DNA from: Collinsella sp.
Lineage (GTDB): Bacteria; Actinomycetota; Coriobacteriia; Coriobacteriales; Coriobacteriaceae
Reading direction: 5' to 3'
DNA length: 45,630 bases
Assembly (NCBI GenBank): GCA_019414565.1
Contig: DXLU01000003.1
Coordinates: forward strand, 1 to 45,630
The translations under genes were made by a program, and so were the position numbers. The stretch's first letter is position 1. Each line of letters opens with the position of its first letter. Of this stretch, positions 1-7,287 are shown one piece after another. The notes under the pieces are model-generated. The model did no database searches. It was not told the DNA's origin and saw only the letters and a list, made by a program, of their open reading frames with translations.

Positions 1-28
1 GCTACCGTAGTAGTCGGGCTGTTGCGTT

Positions 29-104
29 TGGAGCGGACAACGGGGCTCGAACCCGCGACCCCAACCTTGGCAAGGTTGTGCTCTACCAACTGAGCCATGT
101 CCGC
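29..104 (-). tRNA. tRNA-Gly (GCC), copy 1
   Basis: Read on the minus strand, the 7-bp acceptor stem GCGGACA/TGTCCGC closes a normal cloverleaf. The anticodon loop sits in CCTTGCCAAGG, giving anticodon GCC. The 3' CCA is encoded (29-31). The sequence is identical to the copy at 256-331. There is no room for a separate promoter between the terminator at 111-138 and this gene, so it may depend on read-through from the upstream tRNAs. Confidence 0.97.
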
Positions 105-110
105 ATATGT

Positions 111-138
111 AAAAACAAAACGGGCGCCGGAGCGCCCG
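111..138 (-). terminator. Intrinsic terminator after tRNA-Cys
   Basis: A perfect 7-bp GC stem (121-127 with 132-138, 4-nt loop) is followed on the minus strand by TTTTGTTTTT. It lies directly downstream of tRNA-Cys and only a few bases upstream of tRNA-Gly copy 1. Confidence 0.8.
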
Positions 139-147
139 GATGTTGCC

Positions 148-221
148 TGGAGGCGAAGCCCGGATTCGAACCGGGGGTAAAGGCTTTGCAGGCCTCTGCC
201 TTACCACTTGGCCACTTCGCC
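148..221 (-). tRNA. tRNA-Cys (GCA)
   Basis: The acceptor stem GGCGAAG/CTTCGCC encloses a standard cloverleaf with anticodon GCA in the context CCTGCAAAG. The 3' CCA is encoded at 148-150. It is the middle gene of the Gly-Cys-Gly array and is bounded on both sides by intrinsic terminators. Confidence 0.97.
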
Positions 222-222
222 G

Positions 223-245
223 AAAAAGGACCGCCTAAACGGTCC
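223..245 (-). terminator. Intrinsic terminator after tRNA-Gly copy 2
   Basis: On the minus strand GGACCG, a 6-nt loop and CGGTCC are followed by TTTTT. It lies between tRNA-Gly copy 2 and tRNA-Cys. The stem is short (6 bp), so termination may be partial. Confidence 0.7.
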
Positions 246-255
246 GGAAATGCAA

Positions 256-331
256 TGGAGCGGACAACGGGGCTCGAACCCGCGACCCCAACCTTGGCAA
301 GGTTGTGCTCTACCAACTGAGCCATGTCCGC
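256..331 (-). tRNA. tRNA-Gly (GCC), copy 2
   Basis: Identical over its length to the copy at 29-104, with anticodon GCC and encoded CCA. It is the promoter-proximal gene of the array. A promoter-like sequence lies just upstream at 344-372. Confidence 0.97.
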
Positions 332-343
332 TTGCGGGTTATT

Positions 344-389
344 AATTTACGCGAGTTGTCCAAAAGACGCAAGTACTTTTTTCAAAAAA
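344..389 (-). promoter_or_regulatory. tRNA-Gly/Cys array promoter with upstream element
   Basis: Minus strand: -35 TTGCGT (367-372), 17-bp spacer, -10 TAAATT (344-349), about 12 bp before the mature tRNA 5' end. Immediately upstream of the -35 is TTTTTTGAAAAAAGT (375-389 region), which recurs in front of tRNA-Leu. Prediction from sequence only. Confidence 0.6.
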
Positions 390-436
390 CTTGTCTGCCG
401 CATGTTCTTAGTAGCTAAACGCGCTAAAGCGATTGG

Positions 437-1183
437 CTAGGCACACGATTCCAGCGCTCCGCTAAACAGCTTCACCATCTGCACGCGCGTGCCGGCGCCG
501 TCCGTACGACGAGCAACCTCCACGTTATCGACGAGCATACGCATAAGCTTGATACCGCGGCCGCGTTCCTCGGATGCGACCGGCTCGCTCGTTTCATCGA
601 TAGAATAGCCAGCACCTCGATCAAGCACCTCAACCACAACGCGATCGCCATAGGCCTGAACCGTCAGGACGCACCCGATACCGCCCGCATGGTCATAGGC
701 ATTACCCAGTGCCTCCCCCGACGCCAATGCGACATCGTAGCGCTCGTCACGGCGCAACGGAAGCGATTCAAGGAGTTCGGCGATGCGATGTCGGTAGTAT
801 GGAAGATTCTCGATACCCTGACGGACCTCGACGCTCTTACTCCAGCGAGGCAGCTCCCCCACCGGAATGGCGGGAATAGACTCCCGTGCCGGCCCCGCGA
901 CATGAAGGATATCGACAAGACGAGCAATCTCCAAAAAGCGAACAACTTCACCTGATGCATTGACGAGCGAAAGCAGGCCTTCTCGCCTCATGAGCTCACG
1001 AGCGCGCGTAAGCAGGAATGCCAAGCCCGTCGAATCGATAAAGCTAACAGCCTGACAGTTGATGACGACACGACGCACGCCGCGGCCAATCAAAGCATCC
1101 AACCGCCGACGCAGCGCAGGCACCGTGGCGATGTCGATATCGCCTGGTGGCGTCAAAACCGCTATGTCATTCCACTCATTCAT
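437..1183 (-). CDS. STAS / HATPase fusion, partner-switching regulator
   Basis: An anti-sigma-antagonist-like STAS domain (residues about 1-95) is fused to a GHKL (HATPase_c) kinase domain (about 115-245). The STAS part carries the phosphorylatable serine in FIDSTG (Ser51). The ATPase part shows the N-box (E157, N161, DHA), the G1 box DRGAGY (188-193) and the G2-like RGRGIKLM. In RsbV/RsbW or SpoIIAA/SpoIIAB systems these two activities are separate proteins that bind each other. Here one chain carries both. It lies about 80 bp downstream of the PP2C phosphatase gene in the same direction, which suggests a two-gene signalling unit. No sigma factor gene is adjacent, so the output is unknown. 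The start is uncertain: ATG at 1183 is chosen, with an in-frame TTG at 1201 (254 aa) also possible; neither has a strong ribosome site. Confidence 0.85.
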   Translation of the reverse strand: MNEWNDIAVLTPPGDIDIATVPALRRRLDALIGRGVRRVVINCQAVSFIDSTGLAFLLTRARELMRREGLLSLVNASGEVVRFLEIARLVDILHVAGPARESIPAIPVGELPRWSKSVEVRQGIENLPYYRHRIAELLESLPLRRDERYDVALASGEALGNAYDHAGGIGCVLTVQAYGDRVVVEVLDRGAGYSIDETSEPVASEERGRGIKLMRMLVDNVEVARRTDGAGTRVQMVKLFSGALESCA

Positions 1184-1264
1184 ACGACCATGGTTCCCCA
1201 AAAGAGCTTGTTCGATGCATGCCTTTCCGCAACCGTGCGGATTCGGCGCGCCCAGCGTCGCTGT

Positions 1265-3610
1265 TTAGGACCGGCCCCGCAAAAACTCAAGGGACACTAA
1301 TGCGATGTCATCGTCCAGCGCCGATTCGGTAAATCGGTCGAGCTCGCCCAAGACCTTGCCGCAGATTCCCGATACGCCCTCACCCGAGACAGAGAGCAGA
1401 AGATCACGAAGGCGCTGCTCGCCAAAGAACGCTCCGGTGCGGTCGCGGGCCTCAATCGTTCCATCCGTATACATGAAGAGCATGTCGCCAGGAGCGAACG
1501 TAAACACGCCCGTCTCGTAAACCATGCTCTCAAATGCACCGATTACGCCCGATTGGCATCCAAGCAGCTCGACCTCTCCCCCACGGGCCTCGCCGCCACC
1601 CAGCGGCATCGACTCTGGCCTGATGACCATGGTCGGAGGATGGCCCGCCGAACAATACGTTGCGCGTCCGGTTTTAAGGTCAATCTTGGCGATAAAGGCC
1701 GTCACGAACGTCTCGACCCTCGAGAAGCCCATGAGCATGCTGTTAAGGGAGCGTGCCATGCGGGCCGGTCCAGCGCCCTCCCAGGCATATGCCGTCAGGG
1801 CCGTCTTGACGAGCGCGGACATCGATGCAGCCTCAATGCCTTTGCCAGACACATCGCCCAGAATCATGACGGCGCAGTCGTCGGGAAGACGGATGAGCGT
1901 ATAGAAATCGCCGCCGACCAACGCCGAGTTCGTGGCCGACAGGTACACCGAATCGGCGGCGATTCCCGGAACATCCCCCAGGGAATTTCTCATGCCAATC
2001 TGGAGGGTCTGAGCGATATGGCGCTCCTCGCGCTTTTGAGATTCGCCTTCGTAGATCAGTTCAAAGTCATGCGCCAAGTGCACCAAGTAGTCATATTCAA
2101 GATCATCAATCGGCTCTTGGCTACCATCACGAAGCAGCAGCGCACGCGTCGTCGGCCCCTTCGCAACAGAAGCAGGAACGATTGCGTCGTTACTGTGCTT
2201 GCCATCGCCCTCAGGGCGTGGGCGCCCCGCCTCGATGCCGGCGTCGACGTAGAGACCCTGGCAAGGCAGGCCATGCGCTCTAAGCCAGCCTCCCATAGGC
2301 ATCGATTCGTCAACGCGAGTTATACGGACGTGTTTAAGGTCCTCGGCACTCGTGCCGCCCAAAACAGATGCCTCAAAGCCATCAGGGGCAGCCCCCAAAC
2401 GTGCCGCTGGCGCCGTCGTGGAAAAGAAAAGCTTCTCGGGATCGTCCGGCAAAGCAACGCGACTGCCGCCTTCAAAATCTATGACGTAGGAATCCAGACT
2501 GGCGTCATACTCAATAGGGCAAAAATGGCAGTTGAGCATATTGCAGATCTCGGACGATACCGCCTGGGTAGCCGCGGCGGAATCGTCTAGAAAGGTAAAC
2601 AACTCATCCCGCAAGACATTGAGCGAGCGGCCAAGCTCGGCCGTGCGACGGGAGCGAAGGCTCGATGCCATGCCGACCAGCTGGATAGACAGGTAATCGC
2701 AAATGACCTCAAGTACATTAACATCATAAGCGAGCGGTGCCTGGGGGCGTTTCCAACCAACTTCCAGCACGCCGAGGATCTGCGTACCGTAAAAAACGGG
2801 AAGACAGATTTCACTGCGGTACGGAGGCATATCCTGCATGCGCAACAGGTGCTTAGAACGATTATCCAGGTCCATGAACATACCGGAGGCGGCCTTATCG
2901 CCCTCAAGGTCCTGTTGAATCGACAAGCGACAGGCACGCGACTCGCGAAGAACATACGTCGGAATGCCAGCGCCATACGGCAAAAACTCGGGCAGGTAGC
3001 TGTCGAGCAGCTCCTTGGAAACACCGCGGAGCTTAAAGCCGCCGCTCTCAGAAAAATAGATAGCAGCACCCGAAGCATCGAGCGTTCCTACAAGCTGGTT
3101 CAAAACGGTATCAAGCAGGCTGGGTAACTCATCGGAGCCCACAGTGCTCATAATGACCGAGAGCGTGCCAGAGAGACGCTTGTTCGCCACTCTAAGCTCC
3201 GATAACGCACGCTTGAGCTGACGGTCGTGAGAATACTGTTCCTCGATACTGTGAAGCGCCACCAGGACACGTGGTGCGCGGCGCCCAAAGATGCGTGGAG
3301 GCGTTACGGAGCCCGCACGAACCAAGACGGGAATAAAAGAGCCGTCACTTAGCTTGAGCATCAGTTCGTTCTCGGAGCCATCAGTTTCAAATGGCAGACG
3401 ATGTTCCGTCGCACGTTCAAAAGCGGACGAGTACAGGACGTCTTTAACATCTCCACCGATGACGTCGGCGCGTTCCTCGCACATCAAACCAAGTAAGCGG
3501 TTATTCACATGCAGAATGGTTCCGTCGAGCTCGCAGATGATGACAGCATCGCTCGTGATCTCGACTAGTTGGGCAACGTCTGCCCACTCGTTGCGTTCAA
3601 GCGTTTCCAT
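1265..3610 (-). CDS. PAS-GAF-PP2C (SpoIIE/RsbU-type) serine phosphatase
   Basis: A cytosolic sensor phosphatase of about 781 aa. The N-terminal PAS domain (about 10-125) contains TSDAVIICELDGTILHVN. A GAF domain follows (about 155-320), with the segment CLPVFYGTQILGVLEVG. A less conserved, possibly GAF-like region spans about 330-500. The C-terminal PP2C domain (about 535-780) has the metal-binding signatures VGGDFY, GDVSGKG, AGHPP and DDDIALV, so it should be active. The family dephosphorylates STAS-domain antagonists in response to signals sensed by the N-terminal domains. The obvious substrate is the STAS fusion encoded next. ATG at 3610 is preceded by GGTGGGG; a GTG four codons upstream (3622) is an alternative. 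A tRNA-Leu terminator ends only 27 bp upstream of this start. Confidence 0.9.
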   Translation of the reverse strand: METLERNEWADVAQLVEITSDAVIICELDGTILHVNNRLLGLMCEERADVIGGDVKDVLYSSAFERATEHRLPFETDGSENELMLKLSDGSFIPVLVRAGSVTPPRIFGRRAPRVLVALHSIEEQYSHDRQLKRALSELRVANKRLSGTLSVIMSTVGSDELPSLLDTVLNQLVGTLDASGAAIYFSESGGFKLRGVSKELLDSYLPEFLPYGAGIPTYVLRESRACRLSIQQDLEGDKAASGMFMDLDNRSKHLLRMQDMPPYRSEICLPVFYGTQILGVLEVGWKRPQAPLAYDVNVLEVICDYLSIQLVGMASSLRSRRTAELGRSLNVLRDELFTFLDDSAAATQAVSSEICNMLNCHFCPIEYDASLDSYVIDFEGGSRVALPDDPEKLFFSTTAPAARLGAAPDGFEASVLGGTSAEDLKHVRITRVDESMPMGGWLRAHGLPCQGLYVDAGIEAGRPRPEGDGKHSNDAIVPASVAKGPTTRALLLRDGSQEPIDDLEYDYLVHLAHDFELIYEGESQKREERHIAQTLQIGMRNSLGDVPGIAADSVYLSATNSALVGGDFYTLIRLPDDCAVMILGDVSGKGIEAASMSALVKTALTAYAWEGAGPARMARSLNSMLMGFSRVETFVTAFIAKIDLKTGRATYCSAGHPPTMVIRPESMPLGGGEARGGEVELLGCQSGVIGAFESMVYETGVFTFAPGDMLFMYTDGTIEARDRTGAFFGEQRLRDLLLSVSGEGVSGICGKVLGELDRFTESALDDDIALVSLEFLRGRS

Positions 3611-3636
3611 CGTGGACCCCACCGTCTATCGGTAAC

Positions 3637-3658
3637 AAAAAAGCCTCCGAAGAGGCTT
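3637..3658 (-). terminator. Intrinsic terminator of tRNA-Leu
   Basis: On the minus strand AAGCCTC, the tetraloop TTCG and GAGGCTT run into TTTTTT. It sits between tRNA-Leu and the phosphatase gene. Confidence 0.85.
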
Positions 3659-3669
3659 CTCAAATGCGA

Positions 3670-3759
3670 TGGTGTCGGAGGCGGGACTTGAACCCGCATG
3701 ACCAAAAAGCGGTCACTAGCACCTCAAGCTAGCGCGTCTGCCAATTCCGCCACTCCGAC
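3670..3759 (-). tRNA. tRNA-Leu (GAG)
   Basis: A class II tRNA with a long variable arm. The acceptor stem is GTCGGAG/CTCCGAC, the anticodon stem CTAGC/GCTAG encloses loop TTGAGGT (anticodon GAG), and CCA is encoded at 3670-3672. It is flanked by its own promoter and terminator, so it looks monocistronic. Confidence 0.96.
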
Positions 3760-3816
3760 ATGCTATGTTGTTGATTCGCAGTTCGTTTTGTTCGACCCGC
3801 GCGTTCAACGAGGAAG

Positions 3817-3864
3817 ATAATAACCTATGATTCGAGAACTGTGCAAGCACTTTTTTCAAAAAAG
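3817..3864 (-). promoter_or_regulatory. tRNA-Leu promoter with upstream element
   Basis: Minus strand: -35 TTGCAC (3841-3846), 18-bp spacer, -10 TATTAT (3817-3822), about 57 bp before the tRNA. The element TTTTTTGAAAAAAGT lies directly upstream of the -35, exactly as at the tRNA-Gly array. Confidence 0.65.
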
Positions 3865-4214
3865 TTTACGAATTTGTAAATGCGCAGGTAGATCCGCATG
3901 TCCGGCCCCGAATCGGTGCGCCGTTCTCAAACATGTTCTGGGGGCTGATGCAAATTTGGTGGCTCGGCATTGCCGAGCCCTTATATAGCGAGGCCGGAGC
4001 TAAAGCTCCGGCCTCGCTCAATTTCCTATTAGATTAAGTGAGCGATCAAGGAATCTCACTCCCCTCTGCCGCGTTAACGCAGGGCCCGCCCTGGTGTTGC
4101 TTTTCAGAACATTCCGCAGGACGGAGGAAGCCCCGCAGCGCGCAGCGGGGCTTCCGATATGTCCGAGGACGTTCTGAAAAGTAACACCAGGCGGGCCCGG
4201 ACGAGAACAACCGA
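3865..4214. other. Noncoding region rich in hairpins
   Basis: No convincing gene is visible between the tRNA-Leu promoter and the end of oppF. The region holds a 9-bp stem at 3961-3979 (GGCTCGGCA/TGCCGAGCC), a 15-bp near-loopless stem at 3987-4018 (two-base loop AA), and a larger palindrome at 4082-4198. Neither small hairpin is followed by a clear U-run on either strand. I could not match the region to tmRNA, SRP RNA or RNase P. Some of these structures may act as the operon's 3' end. Confidence 0.5.
4082..4198. repeat. 117-base palindrome with inner hairpin
   Basis: The arms 4082-4110 and 4171-4198 are inverted copies differing by one substitution and one extra base; they begin GGGCCCGCC and end CAGAAC. 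Inside is a second perfect 11-bp stem (4126-4136 with 4145-4155). It lies 17 bp beyond the oppF stop codon. It could be an oversized 3' stabiliser/terminator or a small nonautonomous repeat element. There is no open reading frame or obvious target duplication. Confidence 0.8.
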
Positions 4215-5243
4215 CTACAGGTCGATGTGCGATTCCTTGATCGGGAACGGCTCGGCGAAGTGGCACGCGCAGCAGTGGCCCGGAGCGACTTCCTTAAACT
4301 CAGGAAGCTTCTCGGAGCAGATGCCCTGCGCGATCGGGCAGCGCGTGTGGAAACGGCAGCCGGTCGGCGGATCCAGCGGCGACGGCGGGTCGCCAGCGAG
4401 GATGATGCGTTTGCGGGTCTTCTGGATATCCGGATCGGGCACCGGCACGGCAGACAGCAGCGACTGCGTGTACGGATGGTGAGGCTCGCTATAGAGCGTC
4501 TTCCAATCCGAAACCTCGACCATCTTACCCAGATACATAACGGCAACGCGATCGGAGATGTGCTGCACGACGGACAGGTCGTGGGCGATAAAGAGATACG
4601 CCGTACCAAACTTGTCCTGCAGTTCCTTAAGCAGGTTCAGAACCTGGGCCTGAATGGAAACATCCAAAGCGGATACCGGCTCGTCACAGATAATCAGCTT
4701 GGGCTTCAGCGCAAAAGCGCGGGCGATGCCGACACGCTGACGCTGGCCGCCCGAGAACTCGTGCGGATAGCGGTTGATGTGCTCGGGGTTCAGACCGACG
4801 ACATCCAGCAGCTCGCGGACACGCTCGATACGCTCTTCCTTGGTGCCCACACCATGAATGGTCATGGGCTCGGAGACGATCTCACCAATCGTCATACGAG
4901 GGTTCAGCGAAGCATAGGGATCCTGGAAAATAAACTGCATCTCGCGACGCATATCCTTGATCTCGTGCTTGCTCATCTCGGCAACATCTTTGCCCTGGAA
5001 GAACACCTTACCTGCCGTCGGCTTCGTCAGGCGCATGATGGTGCGGCCCGTGGTGGACTTACCGCAACCAGACTCGCCGACCAGGCCAAAGGTCTCGCCC
5101 GGATAAATCTCGAACGAAATGTCATTCACAGCAGAGACGACGCGCTTGGAAAAACGCTTGGCGAACATGCCGGACTCTGCGGGGAACTCCTTAGAAAGAT
5201 GCTCGACCTTCAGCAGCGGAGTGCGCTCGTTATTGTCTGTCAT
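4215..5243 (-). CDS. oppF: Oligopeptide ABC transporter ATPase OppF/DppF
   Basis: One of two ATPases that power peptide uptake by the membrane permeases OppB and OppC. It shows Walker A GESGCGKS (about 56-63), signature FSGGQRQR (163-170), Walker B LIICDEP followed by SALD, and the H-loop histidine in IAHDLS. The C-terminal family extension is present, with Cys296 (GCRF), Cys302 (TRCP), Cys309 and a CCAC cluster (324-327). These conserved cysteines have been reported to hold an Fe-S cluster in mycobacterial OppD. At 342 aa it has the usual length. ATG directly follows the oppD TAA, with GGGAGGCGAGG as ribosome site, so it is translationally coupled. It is the last gene of the operon. Confidence 0.93.
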   Translation of the reverse strand: MTDNNERTPLLKVEHLSKEFPAESGMFAKRFSKRVVSAVNDISFEIYPGETFGLVGESGCGKSTTGRTIMRLTKPTAGKVFFQGKDVAEMSKHEIKDMRREMQFIFQDPYASLNPRMTIGEIVSEPMTIHGVGTKEERIERVRELLDVVGLNPEHINRYPHEFSGGQRQRVGIARAFALKPKLIICDEPVSALDVSIQAQVLNLLKELQDKFGTAYLFIAHDLSVVQHISDRVAVMYLGKMVEVSDWKTLYSEPHHPYTQSLLSAVPVPDPDIQKTRKRIILAGDPPSPLDPPTGCRFHTRCPIAQGICSEKLPEFKEVAPGHCCACHFAEPFPIKESHIDL

Positions 5244-6335
5244 TTACGCCTCGCCTCCCTTCTTGGAATCCTTGCGCGTGCGGGACGTCTCAGGGGCGTT
5301 CTTGAGGAACTCGGGGTCACCGGAATAATGGCACGCAGAATAGTGGCCGGACTCGGTAACAACGCGCTCGGGGCGCTGCTTGCGGCACTTGTCCGTCGCA
5401 TAGGGGCAGCGAGGAGAGAAGACGCAGCCCTCGGGCAGGTTCATGAGCGAAGGCGGGTTGCCGTGAATCGGCGTCAGCGGCTTCTTCTCATCGATGGCCT
5501 GCTCCGGGATGGAGCGAATAAGACCCCAGGTGTAGGGATGGCGGCTCTCGTAGAAGATTTCCTCAGCAGTACCGAACTCGACGGGACGGCCGGCGTACAT
5601 AACCATGATTTTGTCGGCCATATCGGCGACAACGCCCAGGTCATGGGTAATCATGATAATGGCGTTGCCGTTCTTCTCCTGCATCTCCTGCATAAGCTCA
5701 ATAATCTGAGCCTGAATGGTAACGTCCAGGGCAGTCGTGGGCTCGTCGGCAATCAGGATATCGGGGTCGCAGGCAAGAGCCATAGCGATCATGACACGCT
5801 GACGCATTCCGCCGGAGAACTGGTGCGGATATTCATTGACGCGCTTCTCGGGCTCGGGGATACCCACGAGGTCCAAAAGCTCGGTAGCGCGCTTGAGCGC
5901 CTCCTGCTTGGAATAGCCACGGTGCAGACGAAGGCCCTCGCCCACCTGCTTGCCGATCTTATAGACCGGGTTCAAGGAGGTCATAGGATCCTGGAAGATC
6001 ATCGCGATATCGTTACCGCGAATGTGCTGCATCTCTTCCTCGGTCATTTCGAGGATAGAACGACCGCGATAGCGAACGTCGCCGCCCTCGATCTTTCCCG
6101 GAGGCATCGAAATGAGGCCCATGATGGTCATGGCGGTCACGGACTTACCGGAGCCGGACTCACCGACGACGCCCAAGGTCTCGCCGCGATCGAGCGTGTA
6201 GGAGACACCGTCGACAGCGCGAACGACGCCATCCTCGGTGTGGAAATACATCTTAAGGTCATCGACCTCGAGCAGATGCTGGCCCTCGGGAACCGGCTGG
6301 TCCTTCAGGTCCACATAGTTCTTGTTCTTCTTCAT
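5244..6335 (-). CDS. oppD: Oligopeptide ABC transporter ATPase OppD/DppD
   Basis: The second ATPase of the peptide importer. Walker A is GESGSGKS (58-65), the signature is FSGGMRQR (173-180), and Walker B is ILIADEPT followed by TALD. The C-terminal domain keeps all four family cysteines: Cys304 (EGCVF), Cys310 (PRCP), Cys317 (DKC) and Cys335 (SAC). FSGGMRQR and GESGSGKS are typical of OppD, whereas LSGGQ/FSGGQ and GESGCGKS are typical of OppF, which supports the D/F assignment. The start codon lies just after the oppC stop (TAAGGATG), so the genes are coupled. Length 363 aa is normal. Confidence 0.93.
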   Translation of the reverse strand: MKKNKNYVDLKDQPVPEGQHLLEVDDLKMYFHTEDGVVRAVDGVSYTLDRGETLGVVGESGSGKSVTAMTIMGLISMPPGKIEGGDVRYRGRSILEMTEEEMQHIRGNDIAMIFQDPMTSLNPVYKIGKQVGEGLRLHRGYSKQEALKRATELLDLVGIPEPEKRVNEYPHQFSGGMRQRVMIAMALACDPDILIADEPTTALDVTIQAQIIELMQEMQEKNGNAIIMITHDLGVVADMADKIMVMYAGRPVEFGTAEEIFYESRHPYTWGLIRSIPEQAIDEKKPLTPIHGNPPSLMNLPEGCVFSPRCPYATDKCRKQRPERVVTESGHYSACHYSGDPEFLKNAPETSRTRKDSKKGGEA

Positions 6336-6337
6336 CC

Positions 6338-7273
6338 TTATGCGTCCTTCATCTTGACGTCGAGGGCGTCGCGCAGACCGTCACCCAGCAGGGTGAAGGC
6401 GAGCACCGTCGAGAGAATTGCCAGACCGGGCATGATCATCATCCAGGGAGCAGTCAGAAGATACTGCTGACCGTCCTGAATCATGGAGCCCCACGAAGGC
6501 GTAGGCGGGATAACGCCCATGCCGAGGAAGGACAGAGCGGACTCGGTCAAAATGGCACCACCAATGTTCATGGTCGCGTAGACCACGATGGAGGCGACGG
6601 AGTTCGGGAAGATGTGACGCACGACGATACGAGCATCGGATGCGCCCATCGCGCGCGCAGCGTCAACATAGTCGTTTTCCTTGACCGTCAGGATCGCGGA
6701 TCGGAAGACGCGCGCAATCGAAGGCCAGCCGAGAATACCGATGGCGATAAAGACGTTCTGAAGACCACGGCCGATAACGGCGATCATGGCGACGACGAAC
6801 AGCACGTACGGGAACGCCAGGAAGATGTCCGCGCAGCGCATGATAATCGTATCCCAGATGCCGCCATAGAAACCGGCAAGGGCGCCCATGACCAGACCGA
6901 TCACCGTGGAGATGGCGGTGGCCATAATACCGACGGAAAGCGAAACACGTGCACCGTAGATAACACGAACGAGAATGTCGCGGCCAAGGGCGTCGGTGCC
7001 AAACGGGTGCTCGGCACACGGAGCCAGCAGCGACGTCTCGGCCATGGTGGTCGAGTCGGAAGCCGTCGGCGAACCGAGCCAGGGCTTAGCCCACAGATCT
7101 GCGGTCAGGGCAACCAAAACGACGACGATGATCCAGCAGACACCGATAACGGCGAGCTTGTTCTTGCGAAGACGCTTAAAAGCGTCGCCCCACAGCGTGC
7201 GGGACTTGGCGGGAGCAGATGCGGCCTTGGTGGCGGTAGCCTGCTCCTGAGACTGAGAATCAGTTTCCTGCAT
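6338..7273 (-). CDS. oppC: Oligopeptide ABC transporter permease OppC/DppC
   Basis: An inner-membrane permease with about six membrane segments. It begins with a hydrophilic Ala/Gln-rich N-terminus, then the OppC-type segment AFKRLRKNKLAVIG, and the extracytoplasmic motif HPFGTDALGRDILVRVIYGAR typical of the family (residues quoted separately as HPFGTD and GRDIL). The cytoplasmic coupling helix lies around DAARAMGASDARI. 311 aa is normal. Ribosome site AGGGAGG precedes ATG 7273. It follows oppB by 14 bp and is cotranscribed with it. Confidence 0.93.
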   Translation of the reverse strand: MQETDSQSQEQATATKAASAPAKSRTLWGDAFKRLRKNKLAVIGVCWIIVVVLVALTADLWAKPWLGSPTASDSTTMAETSLLAPCAEHPFGTDALGRDILVRVIYGARVSLSVGIMATAISTVIGLVMGALAGFYGGIWDTIIMRCADIFLAFPYVLFVVAMIAVIGRGLQNVFIAIGILGWPSIARVFRSAILTVKENDYVDAARAMGASDARIVVRHIFPNSVASIVVYATMNIGGAILTESALSFLGMGVIPPTPSWGSMIQDGQQYLLTAPWMMIMPGLAILSTVLAFTLLGDGLRDALDVKMKDA

Positions 7274-7287
7274 GAGACGTACCTCCC

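Noticed and set aside
83..325. Open frame spanning the tRNA array
   Set aside because: It is made of tRNA sequence and spacers, and has no ribosome site.
3865..4080. Possible housekeeping RNA (tmRNA, SRP RNA, RNase P)
   Set aside because: No conserved core of any of these was recognised; only hairpins are visible.
4227..6470. 747-codon plus-strand open frame opposite oppF/oppD
   Set aside because: It is the complement of two well-supported ABC ATPase genes in a GC-rich region; its product is low-complexity and matches no family.
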